Of a stretch of 64,000 bases of DNA, positions 32,453 to 39,931 are shown piece after piece. The DNA is from DASQGA01 sp963722715 (GTDB lineage: Bacteria > Actinomycetota > Thermoleophilia > Gaiellales > Gaiellaceae): contig CAVROA010000013.1 in NCBI GenBank assembly GCA_963722715.1, positions 35,227-99,226 on the forward strand, written 5' to 3'. Made by a program: the position numbers and the translations under genes. Position 1 is the first letter of the stretch. The number at the start of each line of letters is the position of its first letter. Under the pieces are notes generated by a model. The model worked only from the letters and a program-made list of their open reading frames with translations. It had not been told where the DNA came from and ran no database searches.

Positions 32453-32519
32453 GAGCCGCGCCAGAAGGCGCGGCTCGTAGCGACAAGAAGCCTTTGGCCG
32501 CCTCCCGGCGGCCAAAGGC
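32453..32519. terminator. Two strong hairpins between convergent genes
   Basis: GAGCCGCGCC-agaa-GGCGCGGCTC (32453-32476) and GCCTTTGGCCGCC-tccc-GGCGGCCAAAGGC (32490-32519) are perfect stems of 10 and 13 pairs. They sit between the DDAH-like and rhodanese stops and can work in both directions. There is no long U-tract. Confidence 0.7.
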
Positions 32520-32529
32520 GGTCACCCGG

Positions 32530-33375
32530 CTATTTGGAGATCGGTACGTCGACGAGATTGCCCCACTCGGTCCACGACCCGTCGTAGTTTCGGACGTCCT
32601 TGTAGCCGAGCAGCTCCCGCAGGACGAACCAGGTGTGGGCGCTGCGCTCGCCGATCCGGCAGTACGCGGTCACCGATTTGTCCTCGGTGACGCCCTTGCC
32701 CTCGTAGAGCTCACGTAGCTCGTCCACGGGCTTGAACGTGCCGTCATCCTTGACGGCACTGGCCCACGGGATCGACTCGGCGGTGGGGATGTGACCGGCC
32801 CGCTGGGCGCCCTCCTGCTCGTAGCCTGGAGGGGCGACCAGGTCGCCTGCGTACTCTGCGGGCGAGCGTACGTCGACCAGCGCGCGATCGTCGGCGCCGA
32901 TCCACGCCCTGACCTCGTCACGGTAGGCGCGGATCGATTCGTCGCGCTCCGTCGCGTTGTAGGTCTTCTCCGTCGGCGACGGGACGACGGTCGTGATCTC
33001 GCGGCCCTCGTCGATCCATTTCTGGCGCCCACCGTCGAGGATCCGGACGTCGCCGTGACCGTAGATCTTGACGTACCAGTACGCGTAGGCCGCGAACCAG
33101 TTGTTCTTGTCCCCGTAGACGACGAGCGTCGTGTCGTTCCCGATCCCGCGCTCGCCGAGCAGGCGCTCGAAGGTGCCCTTGTCGACGATGTCGCGCTCCA
33201 CGGGATCCTGCAGGTCGTCGCGCCAGTGGAGCTTCACGGCGCCCGGAATGTGTCCCTCCTCGTAGAGGTCGGGGTTTTCGTCGACCTCGGCCACGACGAT
33301 CCCGTCCTCCCCCAGATGCTCGGCGAGCCAGTCCGTGGTCACCAGCACCGGCTTCGCGTGTCCGTTCTCCGCCAT
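32530..33375 (-). CDS. Two-domain rhodanese-type sulfurtransferase
   Basis: ATG 33375 is chosen because AGGAGGAAGCG precedes it; an upstream ATG at 33399 lacks this. The 281 residues form two rhodanese domains: VLVTTDWLAEHLGEDGIVVAEVDEN with DLYEEGHIPGAVKLHW, and LVDVRSPAEYAGDL with the active loop YCRIGERSAHTW holding the sulfur-carrying Cys. The loop CRIGERS matches actinobacterial thiosulfate sulfurtransferases (CysA family). The reaction transfers sulfane sulfur from thiosulfate to cyanide or a thiol. It is monocistronic between two hairpins and the lipoprotein gene. Confidence 0.92.
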   Translation of the reverse strand: MAENGHAKPVLVTTDWLAEHLGEDGIVVAEVDENPDLYEEGHIPGAVKLHWRDDLQDPVERDIVDKGTFERLLGERGIGNDTTLVVYGDKNNWFAAYAYWYVKIYGHGDVRILDGGRQKWIDEGREITTVVPSPTEKTYNATERDESIRAYRDEVRAWIGADDRALVDVRSPAEYAGDLVAPPGYEQEGAQRAGHIPTAESIPWASAVKDDGTFKPVDELRELYEGKGVTEDKSVTAYCRIGERSAHTWFVLRELLGYKDVRNYDGSWTEWGNLVDVPISK

Positions 33376-33447
33376 CGCTTCCTCCTGTCGCTTTACCAAT
33401 TGAAGTAATGGCAGTATGTCAGACCCGGCCTGGGCCAGGACGAGGCC

Positions 33448-34410
33448 CTAGAGAAGGTGTGAGCGCACTGCTTGCTCGAGCTCGTCCTTCGACACCGCGC
33501 CCTCGAACTTCGCCCGGATGACACCCTTGTCGTCGACCACGAACACCCAGGGCTCACTCGGGAGATTCCACTGCTTGACCCATTCGTTCGTGCCCTTGTC
33601 AGGATCGTTGTCCTCGTAGATCTCGATGTGAATCCACCGCACCGGTGAGCTGATCAGGTCGCGGCGAACCGCGTCGACCGTCTCGACCGTCGGCCCGCAG
33701 GTCCTGCTCTCGCAGTACTTCGGAGTCGCGAACACGACGACGAACGGCTCGTGCGCGTCGAGCGCCCCCGCGACCGAATCGCGGAGGAGCTCCGTGTCGG
33801 GAGGGCTCGCCGTGGTGATGGCCTCGGCCGGCGCGTCGGCCAGCGTCGGGTTGTCGGATCGCGGCGCCTTCGCGCCCAGGGCAGGTGTGGCGCTCTCGGA
33901 GGAGACCTCGATCGAGCCGACGCCCTGGATGTCTTCCCCTTCCGGCGTGACGACGACCCAGTAACGACCGGTCTCGGGCAGGTCGACGTGCGCGACGTAG
34001 AGGTCGGTCGCGTCCAGATGGTCGTGCGGGGCAGAGCCCGGCGGGTGCGAGTGCGGCTCGAGCGGGACGAGCTCGGCTTCTGCCCGCGCCGGCTTCGAGG
34101 CCTCTTCTGTGCCGACCCAGACGGTGGCGCGCGGGCTTTGCACGAGCTTGCCGTTCTGCCGGACGATGAGGAAGCCAAGGCGATTCGGCCCCACGGCGAA
34201 GTCCGAGCTCGAGAGCGTGAGCGAGACGAATCCTCCTGGAGCCGCGGCGAGCTCCGAATCGACCCACCGGGGGAGCGATCCGCTCGCCGACGCCGTGGTC
34301 TCCGCGACTCCGATCTTGGCGGCCGGCCCTGCCTCGTCCGAGTCTCCCCCACAGCCTGCGAGGACGAGTACGAGAGAGCACGCGACGATGACAAAACGCA
34401 CTCGCTCCAT
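33448..34410 (-). CDS. Lipoprotein with thioredoxin-like domain
   Basis: ATG 34410 gives a lipoprotein signal with lipobox LAG-C20 (FVIVACSLVLVLAGCGGD). Residues about 50-190 form a beta-rich domain (FVSLTLSSSDFAVGPNRLGFLI, GRYWVVVTPEGEDIQGVG). Residues about 225-320 are thioredoxin-like: FVVVFATPKYCESRTCGPTVETVD, then EPWVFVVDDKGVIRAKFEG. The cysteines are spaced C-x4-C, unlike CxxC of true thioredoxins and like some Sco or peroxiredoxin relatives. A copper- or thiol-handling role outside the membrane is plausible. It is divergent from the CBS gene with only 30 bases between starts. Confidence 0.8.
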   Translation of the reverse strand: MERVRFVIVACSLVLVLAGCGGDSDEAGPAAKIGVAETTASASGSLPRWVDSELAAAPGGFVSLTLSSSDFAVGPNRLGFLIVRQNGKLVQSPRATVWVGTEEASKPARAEAELVPLEPHSHPPGSAPHDHLDATDLYVAHVDLPETGRYWVVVTPEGEDIQGVGSIEVSSESATPALGAKAPRSDNPTLADAPAEAITTASPPDTELLRDSVAGALDAHEPFVVVFATPKYCESRTCGPTVETVDAVRRDLISSPVRWIHIEIYEDNDPDKGTNEWVKQWNLPSEPWVFVVDDKGVIRAKFEGAVSKDELEQAVRSHLL

Positions 34411-34440
34411 TGTGGCGAGCGCGGCTATGCTCGTGCGGCG

Positions 34441-34827
34441 ATGACGCTCGGCGATTTCATGTCCCGCGAGGTTCTCTCGGTCGCGCCCGAGGACACGATC
34501 GGCGAGGCCGCGCAGCTGATGGCCGATGCGAACGTGGGCTCTTCCGTGGTGCTCGAGCACGGCCGCTTGATCGGCATCCTCACGGAGCGCGATCTGCTCC
34601 GTGCGATGGCCCAGCGCGTCCATCCGAGCGAGGCGCGCGTTCGGGAATGGATGACCGCGGAGCCAGTGGCGGTTTCAGAGTCGACGAGCGCAGACGAGGC
34701 GGCCCGCTTGATGGTGGAGCACGGATTCCGCCACCTGCCGATCGTGGACGGCGACCGGACGCTCGGCGTCGTCAGCCTGAGGGACGTCATGCGCCACAGT
34801 CTCGAGTCCGAGGCCGGCTCCAGCTGA
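34441..34827 (+). CDS. Two-CBS-domain protein
   Basis: The 128 residues are two CBS motifs in tandem: MTLGDFMSREVLSVAPEDTIGEAAQLMADANVGSSVVLE and REWMTAEPVAVSESTSADEAARLMVEHGFRHLPIVDGD, each followed by a G.l....D.. strand (LIGILTERDLLRAMAQ, TLGVVSLRDVMRHS). Pairs of CBS repeats bind adenosine nucleotides and act as regulatory modules. The protein stands alone, so it probably acts in trans. The ATG is 30 bases from the lipoprotein start; the shared region must hold both promoters. Confidence 0.88.
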   Translation: MTLGDFMSREVLSVAPEDTIGEAAQLMADANVGSSVVLEHGRLIGILTERDLLRAMAQRVHPSEARVREWMTAEPVAVSESTSADEAARLMVEHGFRHLPIVDGDRTLGVVSLRDVMRHSLESEAGSS

Positions 34828-34846
34828 ACCCGGCGAGAAAGACCGC

Positions 34847-34948
34847 CTAGAGCAGCTGGAGCACGATCAGGGCCGCGGCGAGTATCCACGCGGCCGCGAG
34901 CGGCCCCAGCAACGGGGCGAGCGGGCGAAGGGAAGGACGCGGCTCCAT
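34847..34948 (-). CDS. Possible small membrane protein (33 aa)
   Basis: ATG 34948 opens a 33-codon frame with a proline/arginine N-terminus and a C-terminal hydrophobic helix (LAAAWILAAALIVLQLL). It lies 42 bases after the candidate peptide gene on the same strand. No Shine-Dalgarno is near, and TGGCGA-gtttt-TCGCCA (34948-34964) folds just over the start, which could be a terminator instead. Treat as a weak candidate third member of the regulator-peptide cassette. Confidence 0.3.
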   Translation of the reverse strand: MEPRPSLRPLAPLLGPLAAAWILAAALIVLQLL

Positions 34949-34990
34949 GGCGAGTTTTTCGCCAACCGAAGCGCTAGTCCTTCCCTCCGG

Positions 34991-35089
34991 CTAGTGACCG
35001 TGCTGGAACCCACCAGCCGCGCTCAGCTTCGCGAGGAAGAGAGCGAGAGGGGTGAGGGATGCGATGGCGAGGGTTGCCTTTGTCTTCAC
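34991..35089 (-). CDS. Candidate secreted signalling propeptide (32 aa) downstream of Xre-TPR regulator
   Basis: GTG 35089 lies 17 bases after the regulator stop and is preceded by AAGGAGGTGA with GGAGG-to-GTG spacing of 8, one of the best ribosome sites in the window. The product has a lysine N-terminus (MKTK), a hydrophobic core (ATLAIASLTPLALFLA) and ends SAAGGFQHGH. Leader-like start, Ala-x-Ala-type junction and polar C-terminus suggest export and release of a short peptide such as GGFQHGH. In RRNPP systems of Firmicutes a propeptide gene sits directly beside an Xre-TPR receptor. The cleavage point and role are inference; a membrane mini-protein is the alternative. Confidence 0.6.
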   Translation of the reverse strand: MKTKATLAIASLTPLALFLAKLSAAGGFQHGH

Positions 35090-35106
35090 TGATTTCACCT
35101 CCTTTT

Positions 35107-36465
35107 CTAGAATCTGAAGTCCTGCAGGGATTCGGCCGCACGGCGATAGAGGTGAGCGGCTTTTCGATCGTCACCGAGCTTGGCGGCGAGGTCGCCCTTC
35201 GCGACCCACGCTGCCGCCCGGTGGCTGGCGGAGGAAAGCTGTTCGAAGCTCGTCTCGGCGCAGTCGAACATCTCTGCGGCCTCTTCGAGCCGGTCTTGCT
35301 CGAGTAGAGAGCGTCCGAGGACGAGCTGGGCGTTACCGATCTCGTCGATGAACTCGACCCGGCCGGCCAGGAGCTCGATCGCGTGACGCGACTGCTCCTC
35401 GGCGAGCTTGACCTCGTTCGTGCGGAGGTGAACCTGCGCGAGTGACGACACCGCGTAGGCGGCGTCCACGTCACTGCCGATCTCGAGCGCGACCCGGAAG
35501 GCGTCCTTCAGGTACGCGATCGCCTCGTCCGGCTTGCCAAGCAGGAAGTTCAGGCCGCCGAGGTTGTTCAGAAGCTTGCCTTCGTTGACGCGATCGGCGA
35601 CCCGCTCGTAGATCGTCTTCGCCTTCTCGGCGTACGAGCGGGCGAGGACCCACTGGCCCTTGCGCTCGGCGATCAGGGAGGCCTGGAAATAGTGGTGGGC
35701 GACGCTGCGCTCGTCGTTCAGGGCCTCTGCGAGCTCGAGCGCGCGCTCGACGTCTTCGCGGGCGGCTTCCCAGTCGCGCTGGCGCTGGTGGCAGCGGGAG
35801 CGCCAGCCGAGGATGTTCGAGCGGAGGCGGTCGCAGGGGAGTCCCGAGCGCTCCGCCAGATCGAGGGCCTCGGTGAAGAGCGCCGAAGCGGTGGCGATCG
35901 AAGAAAGGTTCCAGCGGCAGGCGCCGAGCCGGAAGAGCACCTCGGCCCGGTCGACATCGGTGAAGACAGGGTCTTCTGCGAGCACGCGCGCCCGCGTGAG
36001 GACCGCGACGGCCTTGCGAAGCTCGCTGACGTACATACGGGCCCAGCCCTCTGCGAGGAGCGCCCGCAGCTCGAGCTGGGGCGCCTGTGCGGCTCCGAGC
36101 GACGTGACGACCGCCTCCAGCATCTCGACGGCCTCGGTGTACTGCTGAGACTCGATCGCGGCCTCGGCGCGCGAGATGATGCTCTCGGCGCGATCCTGGT
36201 CGCTCGTGGAGACCCCGGACTCGAGGAAGCCCGAGTCGACTCCGAGGCGAGCGGCGAGCCAGCTCACGGTTTCGTCGGTCGGGCGGGTCTTGCTCCGCTC
36301 GATCTGGCTCAGGTACTCCTTGGAAAAGCGCTCGCCCGCAAGCTCAGTCTGCGTCATCCCCCGGTTGATGCGCAGCTGGCGGATCCGGTCGCCCAGAGAC
36401 GCGCGCGGCTTGGTACTGCGCTGCGTGGGCGTTCGAGTCTGCGGCTGAGTAGTGGACTGCGGCAT
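35107..36465 (-). CDS. Xre-HTH and TPR transcriptional regulator (RRNPP-like architecture)
   Basis: The 452 residues begin with a Thr/Gln/Pro-rich arm, then an Xre HTH at about 24-80 (LGDRIRQLRINRGMTQTELAG, YLSQIERSKTRPTDETVSWLAARLGV). About ten TPR-like repeats follow to the end (for example VNEGKLLNNLGGLNFLLGKPDEAIAYLKDAF). The TPR superhelix is the peptide-binding part in Rap/PlcR/PrgX relatives. ATG 36465 follows the promoter TTGTGA-16-TATAGT. It is followed by the candidate propeptide gene, and faces an outward promoter across CACTT repeats. Peptide sensing is inferred from domain order and context. Confidence 0.88.
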   Translation of the reverse strand: MPQSTTQPQTRTPTQRSTKPRASLGDRIRQLRINRGMTQTELAGERFSKEYLSQIERSKTRPTDETVSWLAARLGVDSGFLESGVSTSDQDRAESIISRAEAAIESQQYTEAVEMLEAVVTSLGAAQAPQLELRALLAEGWARMYVSELRKAVAVLTRARVLAEDPVFTDVDRAEVLFRLGACRWNLSSIATASALFTEALDLAERSGLPCDRLRSNILGWRSRCHQRQRDWEAAREDVERALELAEALNDERSVAHHYFQASLIAERKGQWVLARSYAEKAKTIYERVADRVNEGKLLNNLGGLNFLLGKPDEAIAYLKDAFRVALEIGSDVDAAYAVSSLAQVHLRTNEVKLAEEQSRHAIELLAGRVEFIDEIGNAQLVLGRSLLEQDRLEEAAEMFDCAETSFEQLSSASHRAAAWVAKGDLAAKLGDDRKAAHLYRRAAESLQDFRF

Positions 36466-36476
36466 GGTGGTACCTA

Positions 36477-36544
36477 AAGTGAACTATAGGGAGGATTTTT
36501 CACTTCACAACCCCACTTGACTTCCACTTGCACTGGGCTATAGT
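36477..36544. promoter_or_regulatory. Back-to-back promoters with CACTT repeats
   Basis: Minus strand: -35 TTGTGA (36510-36505), 16-base spacer, -10 TATAGT (36488-36483), serving the regulator. Plus strand: -35 TTGACT (36517-36522), 16-base spacer, -10 TATAGT (36539-36544), pointing away. CACTT occurs at 36501, 36514 and 36525, and its complement AAGTG at 36477, so the -10 of the regulator is bracketed by an inverted pair. These are good candidates for operators of the Xre-TPR protein. Confidence 0.6.
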
Positions 36545-36550
36545 CAGAAA

Positions 36551-36690
36551 AGCTCGCATTCCGGGCCGGACGCCAGGCTGTGGGATGTGGGAGTCACGGC
36601 GACACCTGACCCGGAGGCTCGGCTGGGCCGCAGAGCCGAAGTCTCCGGGTCGTCGCCTGCCACGAGTCATGAGATACTCGTCGGCCGTTT
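36551..36690 (+). ncRNA. Candidate structured RNA from the outward promoter
   Basis: The + strand promoter at 36517-36544 would start a transcript near 36551. No good ORF follows in this 314-bp gap. The RNA folds strongly: GGCGAC (36598-36603) with GTCGCC (36652-36657), then GACCCGGAG (36608-36616) with CTCCGGGTC (36643-36651), then GCTC with GAGC inside. A second hairpin ACGAGT (36662-36667) with ACTCGT (36676-36681) is followed by a short U-run at 36688-36690. Size, promoter and folding suggest a small RNA of about 140 nt; no known RNA family is recognised. Confidence 0.4.
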
Positions 36691-36779
36691 CTCCTCCTTC
36701 GCTGTATCCCTCGCACGAGTGCCGTCGCGAGAATCCTCAGGCCGTAGGTAGGAGCGAGGTCGTGCTCTTCGAGGCGATT

Positions 36780-37376
36780 CTATTCGGGGCCGGTGAGCCA
36801 GCGCCGCCGCGACGCGAAAATCGCAGGTGTCTCCGCCTCCAGAAAGCCTCCCAGCCGGTCGCTCGTCACGAGCAGGAGGCCGAGCGAGACGAAGATCCAG
36901 GCCTCGGCATCGGCGTCCCGGTCCGGAAGCACCCCTCCGGCCGCTTGTGAGCGGCGGATCACGTCGCTGACGTAGTCGTGCACTTCGCGCAGATGGGCGC
37001 GCATGTGCTCGCGGATCACCTCGTCCTCGCTCGACTCGGACAACGCCTGCAGCCAGAGGTTGCCGATCGCCATCTTCTGCTCCGTGGCCGCGAGGTATGC
37101 CTGCCCCATCGCGGCGACCCAGGCAGCCGGGTCGGGCTCGGCGGCCACGACCTCGTCCCAGAGCCCGCGGATGCGCCTCCAGGTCTCGTCGATACAGGCG
37201 AGATAGAGGTCGCGTTTCGACTCGAAATGGCGATAGAGAACGGGCTCGGTGACACCCGCCTCGCGGGCGATCTCCGCCGTGGTCGACCCGCGATAGCTGC
37301 CGCTGGAGAAGACCCCGCAGGCGCAAGCGAGCAGCGATGCGCGCCGCTCGTCCGCCGGAAGCCGCGTGCGACCCAT
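36780..37376 (-). CDS. TetR family transcriptional regulator
   Basis: The 198 residues start with the TetR DNA-binding domain: LLACACGVFSSGSYRGSTTAEIAREAGVTEPVLYRHFESKRDLYLACIDE, including the canonical helix-turn-helix and YRHF. The C-terminal ligand domain is helical (YLAATEQKMAIGNLWLQALSESSEDEVIREH). Its ATG overlaps the MFS exporter stop by one base, so it is the second gene of the exporter operon. It probably represses that operon through the palindrome at 38840-38853 until the exporter substrate binds. Confidence 0.92.
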   Translation of the reverse strand: MGRTRLPADERRASLLACACGVFSSGSYRGSTTAEIAREAGVTEPVLYRHFESKRDLYLACIDETWRRIRGLWDEVVAAEPDPAAWVAAMGQAYLAATEQKMAIGNLWLQALSESSEDEVIREHMRAHLREVHDYVSDVIRRSQAAGGVLPDRDADAEAWIFVSLGLLLVTSDRLGGFLEAETPAIFASRRRWLTGPE

Positions 37377-38806
37377 CAGGCTGTGGCCAGGTCCGCGACT
37401 TCCGCGTGCCGGTGATGCCGCACGGTGGCGATGGCCACGATCGCCCCCGCGAACGCAATCCCCGCCGCCGCAATGAGAGCGTGCTGGAAGCCTCGCACGA
37501 ACTGGTCGGCCGCACGGGGATCCGTGACGGGTACCTTCAGCGAGGCAGCCACGATGGCTCCGAGGATCGCGATCCCGAGCGACCCTCCGACCTGGCGCAT
37601 GCTGTTCAGGACGGCCGAGCCCACGCCGGCCTTGTCCACGGGGACCGACCCCATGGCGACAGAGGTCGTGGGCGTCATGGTGATTGCCATGCCGATGCCC
37701 CCGACGATGAGCCCGGGGAAGATGTCCCAAAAGCTCGAGCTCCGGTCGAGCCGCGAGAAGATGAGGAGGGATATCCCGAGGAGGATCATGCCCCCGCCCA
37801 TGAGCCACCGGCCTCCGATGCGGTCGGTGAGCTTGCCTGCCACCGGTGCGAGCAAGACGATCAGGATCGTCATCGGCAGGAAGGTCGCGCCGGTCTGTGT
37901 GGCCGAGTAGCCGAGGATGTTCTGCATGTAGAGCGAGACGAAGAAGAAGACGCCGAACATGGCCAGCGCGACGAGCAGCATCGTCACGTTGGCGCCGGCG
38001 AAGGTGGGGTTCTTGAAAAGAGAGAGATCGAGCATCGGAATCCGCTGCCGCAGCTCGAGGAAAACGAACGCGACGAGCGCGACGACTGCAACCGCGAACA
38101 GCGCCAGGATCCGGGTCGACGTCCAGCCGTACGTGTTTGCCTCGATCAGCCCGTACGTGAGCGCGAAGAGCCCGATCCCGGAGGTCAGGAGCCCCGGCAG
38201 GTCGAGTCGCTGCTCGGCAGAGGTGTCGCGCGACTCGCGAATCGCAAGCCGGGCGACGACGATCGCGAGGATTCCGACGGGGACGTTCACGAAGAAGATC
38301 CAGCTCCAGTCGATCTTCTGGGTGATGACGCCGCCGAGCAGCGGGCCGATCGCGAGCGCCATGCCGGCGGTGCCGGCCCAGATGCCGATCGCCATCCCCC
38401 GCTGCCGCGGAGGGAACGTGGCCGTGATGATCGAGAGCGTCGCCGGGTTCATGAGCGCGGCGCCGACTCCCTGGACGATGCGCGCTCCGATCAGCATCTC
38501 AGGGCCTGTCGCGAGTCCGCAGGCCAGCGAGGAGAGTGTGAAGATGGCAAGCCCGGCGATGAAGATCCGGCGCCGGCCGAGCATGTCGGCAAGCTTCCCG
38601 CCCGTCAGCATGATGACTGCGAAGGTGAGCGCGTAGCCGTTCACGACCCACTCGAGCTCCGAGATTCCGATCTGAAGGTCGCTCGCGATCGTCGGCAGCG
38701 CGACGTTCACGATCGTGTTGTCGAGCATGATCATGAAAAGCCCAAAGGCAACCGCCCCGAGCGTCCACCACTTCCTGTTCTCCTCCGTGAAGAGCCTTGC
38801 TCGCAC
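37376..38806 (-). CDS. DHA2 (EmrB/QacA) family MFS multidrug exporter
   Basis: The 476 residues show 14 membrane helices. DHA2 motifs are MLDNTIVNVALPTIASDL (motif D1), GGKLADMLGRRRIF (motif A), GARIVQGVGAALMNPATLSII (motif B) and GPLLGGVITQKIDWSWIFFVNVPVG (motif C, antiporter signature). It exports hydrophobic drugs or metabolites against protons. The preceding region holds TTGTGG-17-TAACAT as a minus-strand promoter overlapping the TetR-type operator. The TetR gene follows with a one-base overlap, a standard self-regulated efflux pair. Confidence 0.92.
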   Translation of the reverse strand: MRARLFTEENRKWWTLGAVAFGLFMIMLDNTIVNVALPTIASDLQIGISELEWVVNGYALTFAVIMLTGGKLADMLGRRRIFIAGLAIFTLSSLACGLATGPEMLIGARIVQGVGAALMNPATLSIITATFPPRQRGMAIGIWAGTAGMALAIGPLLGGVITQKIDWSWIFFVNVPVGILAIVVARLAIRESRDTSAEQRLDLPGLLTSGIGLFALTYGLIEANTYGWTSTRILALFAVAVVALVAFVFLELRQRIPMLDLSLFKNPTFAGANVTMLLVALAMFGVFFFVSLYMQNILGYSATQTGATFLPMTILIVLLAPVAGKLTDRIGGRWLMGGGMILLGISLLIFSRLDRSSSFWDIFPGLIVGGIGMAITMTPTTSVAMGSVPVDKAGVGSAVLNSMRQVGGSLGIAILGAIVAASLKVPVTDPRAADQFVRGFQHALIAAAGIAFAGAIVAIATVRHHRHAEVADLATA

Positions 38807-38839
38807 TCACCGACCTCCCCTTGTTCGCCGGAGCCTATG

Positions 38840-38853
38840 TTAGCGAGCACTAA
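38840..38853. promoter_or_regulatory. Probable TetR operator
   Basis: TTAGCGAGCACTAA is an inverted repeat (TTAG.G..C.CTAA) 34 bases before the exporter start. It overlaps the spacer/-10 of the minus-strand promoter TTGTGG-17-TAACAT, so binding would block transcription. Size and half-site look like common TetR family operators. Confidence 0.6.
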
Positions 38854-38904
38854 GAACACCCACAACCCGTTTCCGTCCCTCCGCGCGGGGGGACGAGCCG
38901 TCTG

Positions 38905-39930
38905 ATGCCGCGGAACCCCCTCGAGGAGGCCGGCCGGGCCCTGCGCCAACTGGGAGACCGCCTCCGCGAGACGGCAGGCCCTGAGGGCGAATGGATCGCA
39001 GAGCAACTGGAGCGCATCTCGACCCGCGAGGAGCCGCGCACGGACGGCGATCGGAGCCTCGGCGAGCTCCAGTCGGAGCTGGACGGACTCGTCGGCCTCG
39101 AGACCGTCAAGGAGCAGATGCACGCCCTCGTCGCGTTCCTCCAGGTTCAAAGTCGCCGGAAGGAGCACGGGCTTCGGGAGGCCGCGACCGGCCAGCACCT
39201 CGTCTTCCTCGGCAACCCGGGCACGGGCAAGACCACGGTCGCTCGACTGCTCGCCCAGATGTACCGCGCCATGGGGCTCCTGCGAAAGGGCCACCTCGTC
39301 GAGGTCGACCGCTCGGGCCTCGTGGGCCAGTTCGTCGGCACGACGGCGATCAAGACCGACAGGGTCGTTCGCCGCGCGCTGGACGGGGTCCTGTTCATCG
39401 ACGAGGCGTACGCCCTGGCCCGCGAGGAAGCACGCATGGACTTCGGGCCGGAGGCCGTCGAGACCCTGCTCAAGCGCATGGAGGACAACCGCGAGCGGCT
39501 CGTCGTGATCGTGGCCGGCTACCCGGCGCTCATGCACCGGTTCCTGGACTCGAACCCGGGTCTCAGGTCACGCTTCTCGCGCGAGATCGTCTTTCCCGAC
39601 TACTCGACCGACGAGCTGGCCAGGATCACCGGTCGCTTCGCAGCCGAGCTCGAATACCGGCTCACCGAGGAGGCCGAGGCCGAGCTTCGCGCCGTGCTCG
39701 AGGCTGCCAAGCGAAGCGAGTCGTTCGGAAACGCTCGCTTCTCGCGCACGGTCTTCGAGCAGGCCCTGAACGCCCATGCGCTTCGGCTTGCACGAGAGGG
39801 AGACCTCACGACCGCCGGCTGGGACGTCCTCCAGACGCTCACGGCCGAAGACATCGCGGCGGCCGCGCGGACGCTCGGCGTCGAGGCGCCGGCTCCCGCC
39901 CGCGCGCGCTTCCGCTTCAAACGGCCTTAA
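38905..39930 (+). CDS. CbxX/SpoVK-like AAA ATPase
   Basis: The 341 residues have a short helical N-terminus (1-60), then the AAA core. GLVGLETVKEQMHALVAFLQ is the family-typical entry, Walker A is GNPGTGKT at 103-110, Walker B LDGVLFIDEAYALARE near 166, sensor 1 VVIVAGYPALMHRFLDSNPGLRSRF and then the small helical lid. CbxX/CfxQ relatives include rubisco activases, SpoVK and the EccA ATPases of type VII secretion. No partner for either is beside it, so the client is unknown. It is followed with one base gap by the MMPL gene, possibly cotranscribed. Confidence 0.88.
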   Translation: MPRNPLEEAGRALRQLGDRLRETAGPEGEWIAEQLERISTREEPRTDGDRSLGELQSELDGLVGLETVKEQMHALVAFLQVQSRRKEHGLREAATGQHLVFLGNPGTGKTTVARLLAQMYRAMGLLRKGHLVEVDRSGLVGQFVGTTAIKTDRVVRRALDGVLFIDEAYALAREEARMDFGPEAVETLLKRMEDNRERLVVIVAGYPALMHRFLDSNPGLRSRFSREIVFPDYSTDELARITGRFAAELEYRLTEEAEAELRAVLEAAKRSESFGNARFSRTVFEQALNAHALRLAREGDLTTAGWDVLQTLTAEDIAAAARTLGVEAPAPARARFRFKRP

Positions 39931-39931
39931 C

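Noticed and set aside
36528..36950. Possible 140-codon ORF on the + strand after the outward promoter
   Set aside because: No ribosome site, Arg/Pro/Ser-rich frame, overlaps the TetR gene antisense; it reads like a shadow frame of GC-rich sequence.
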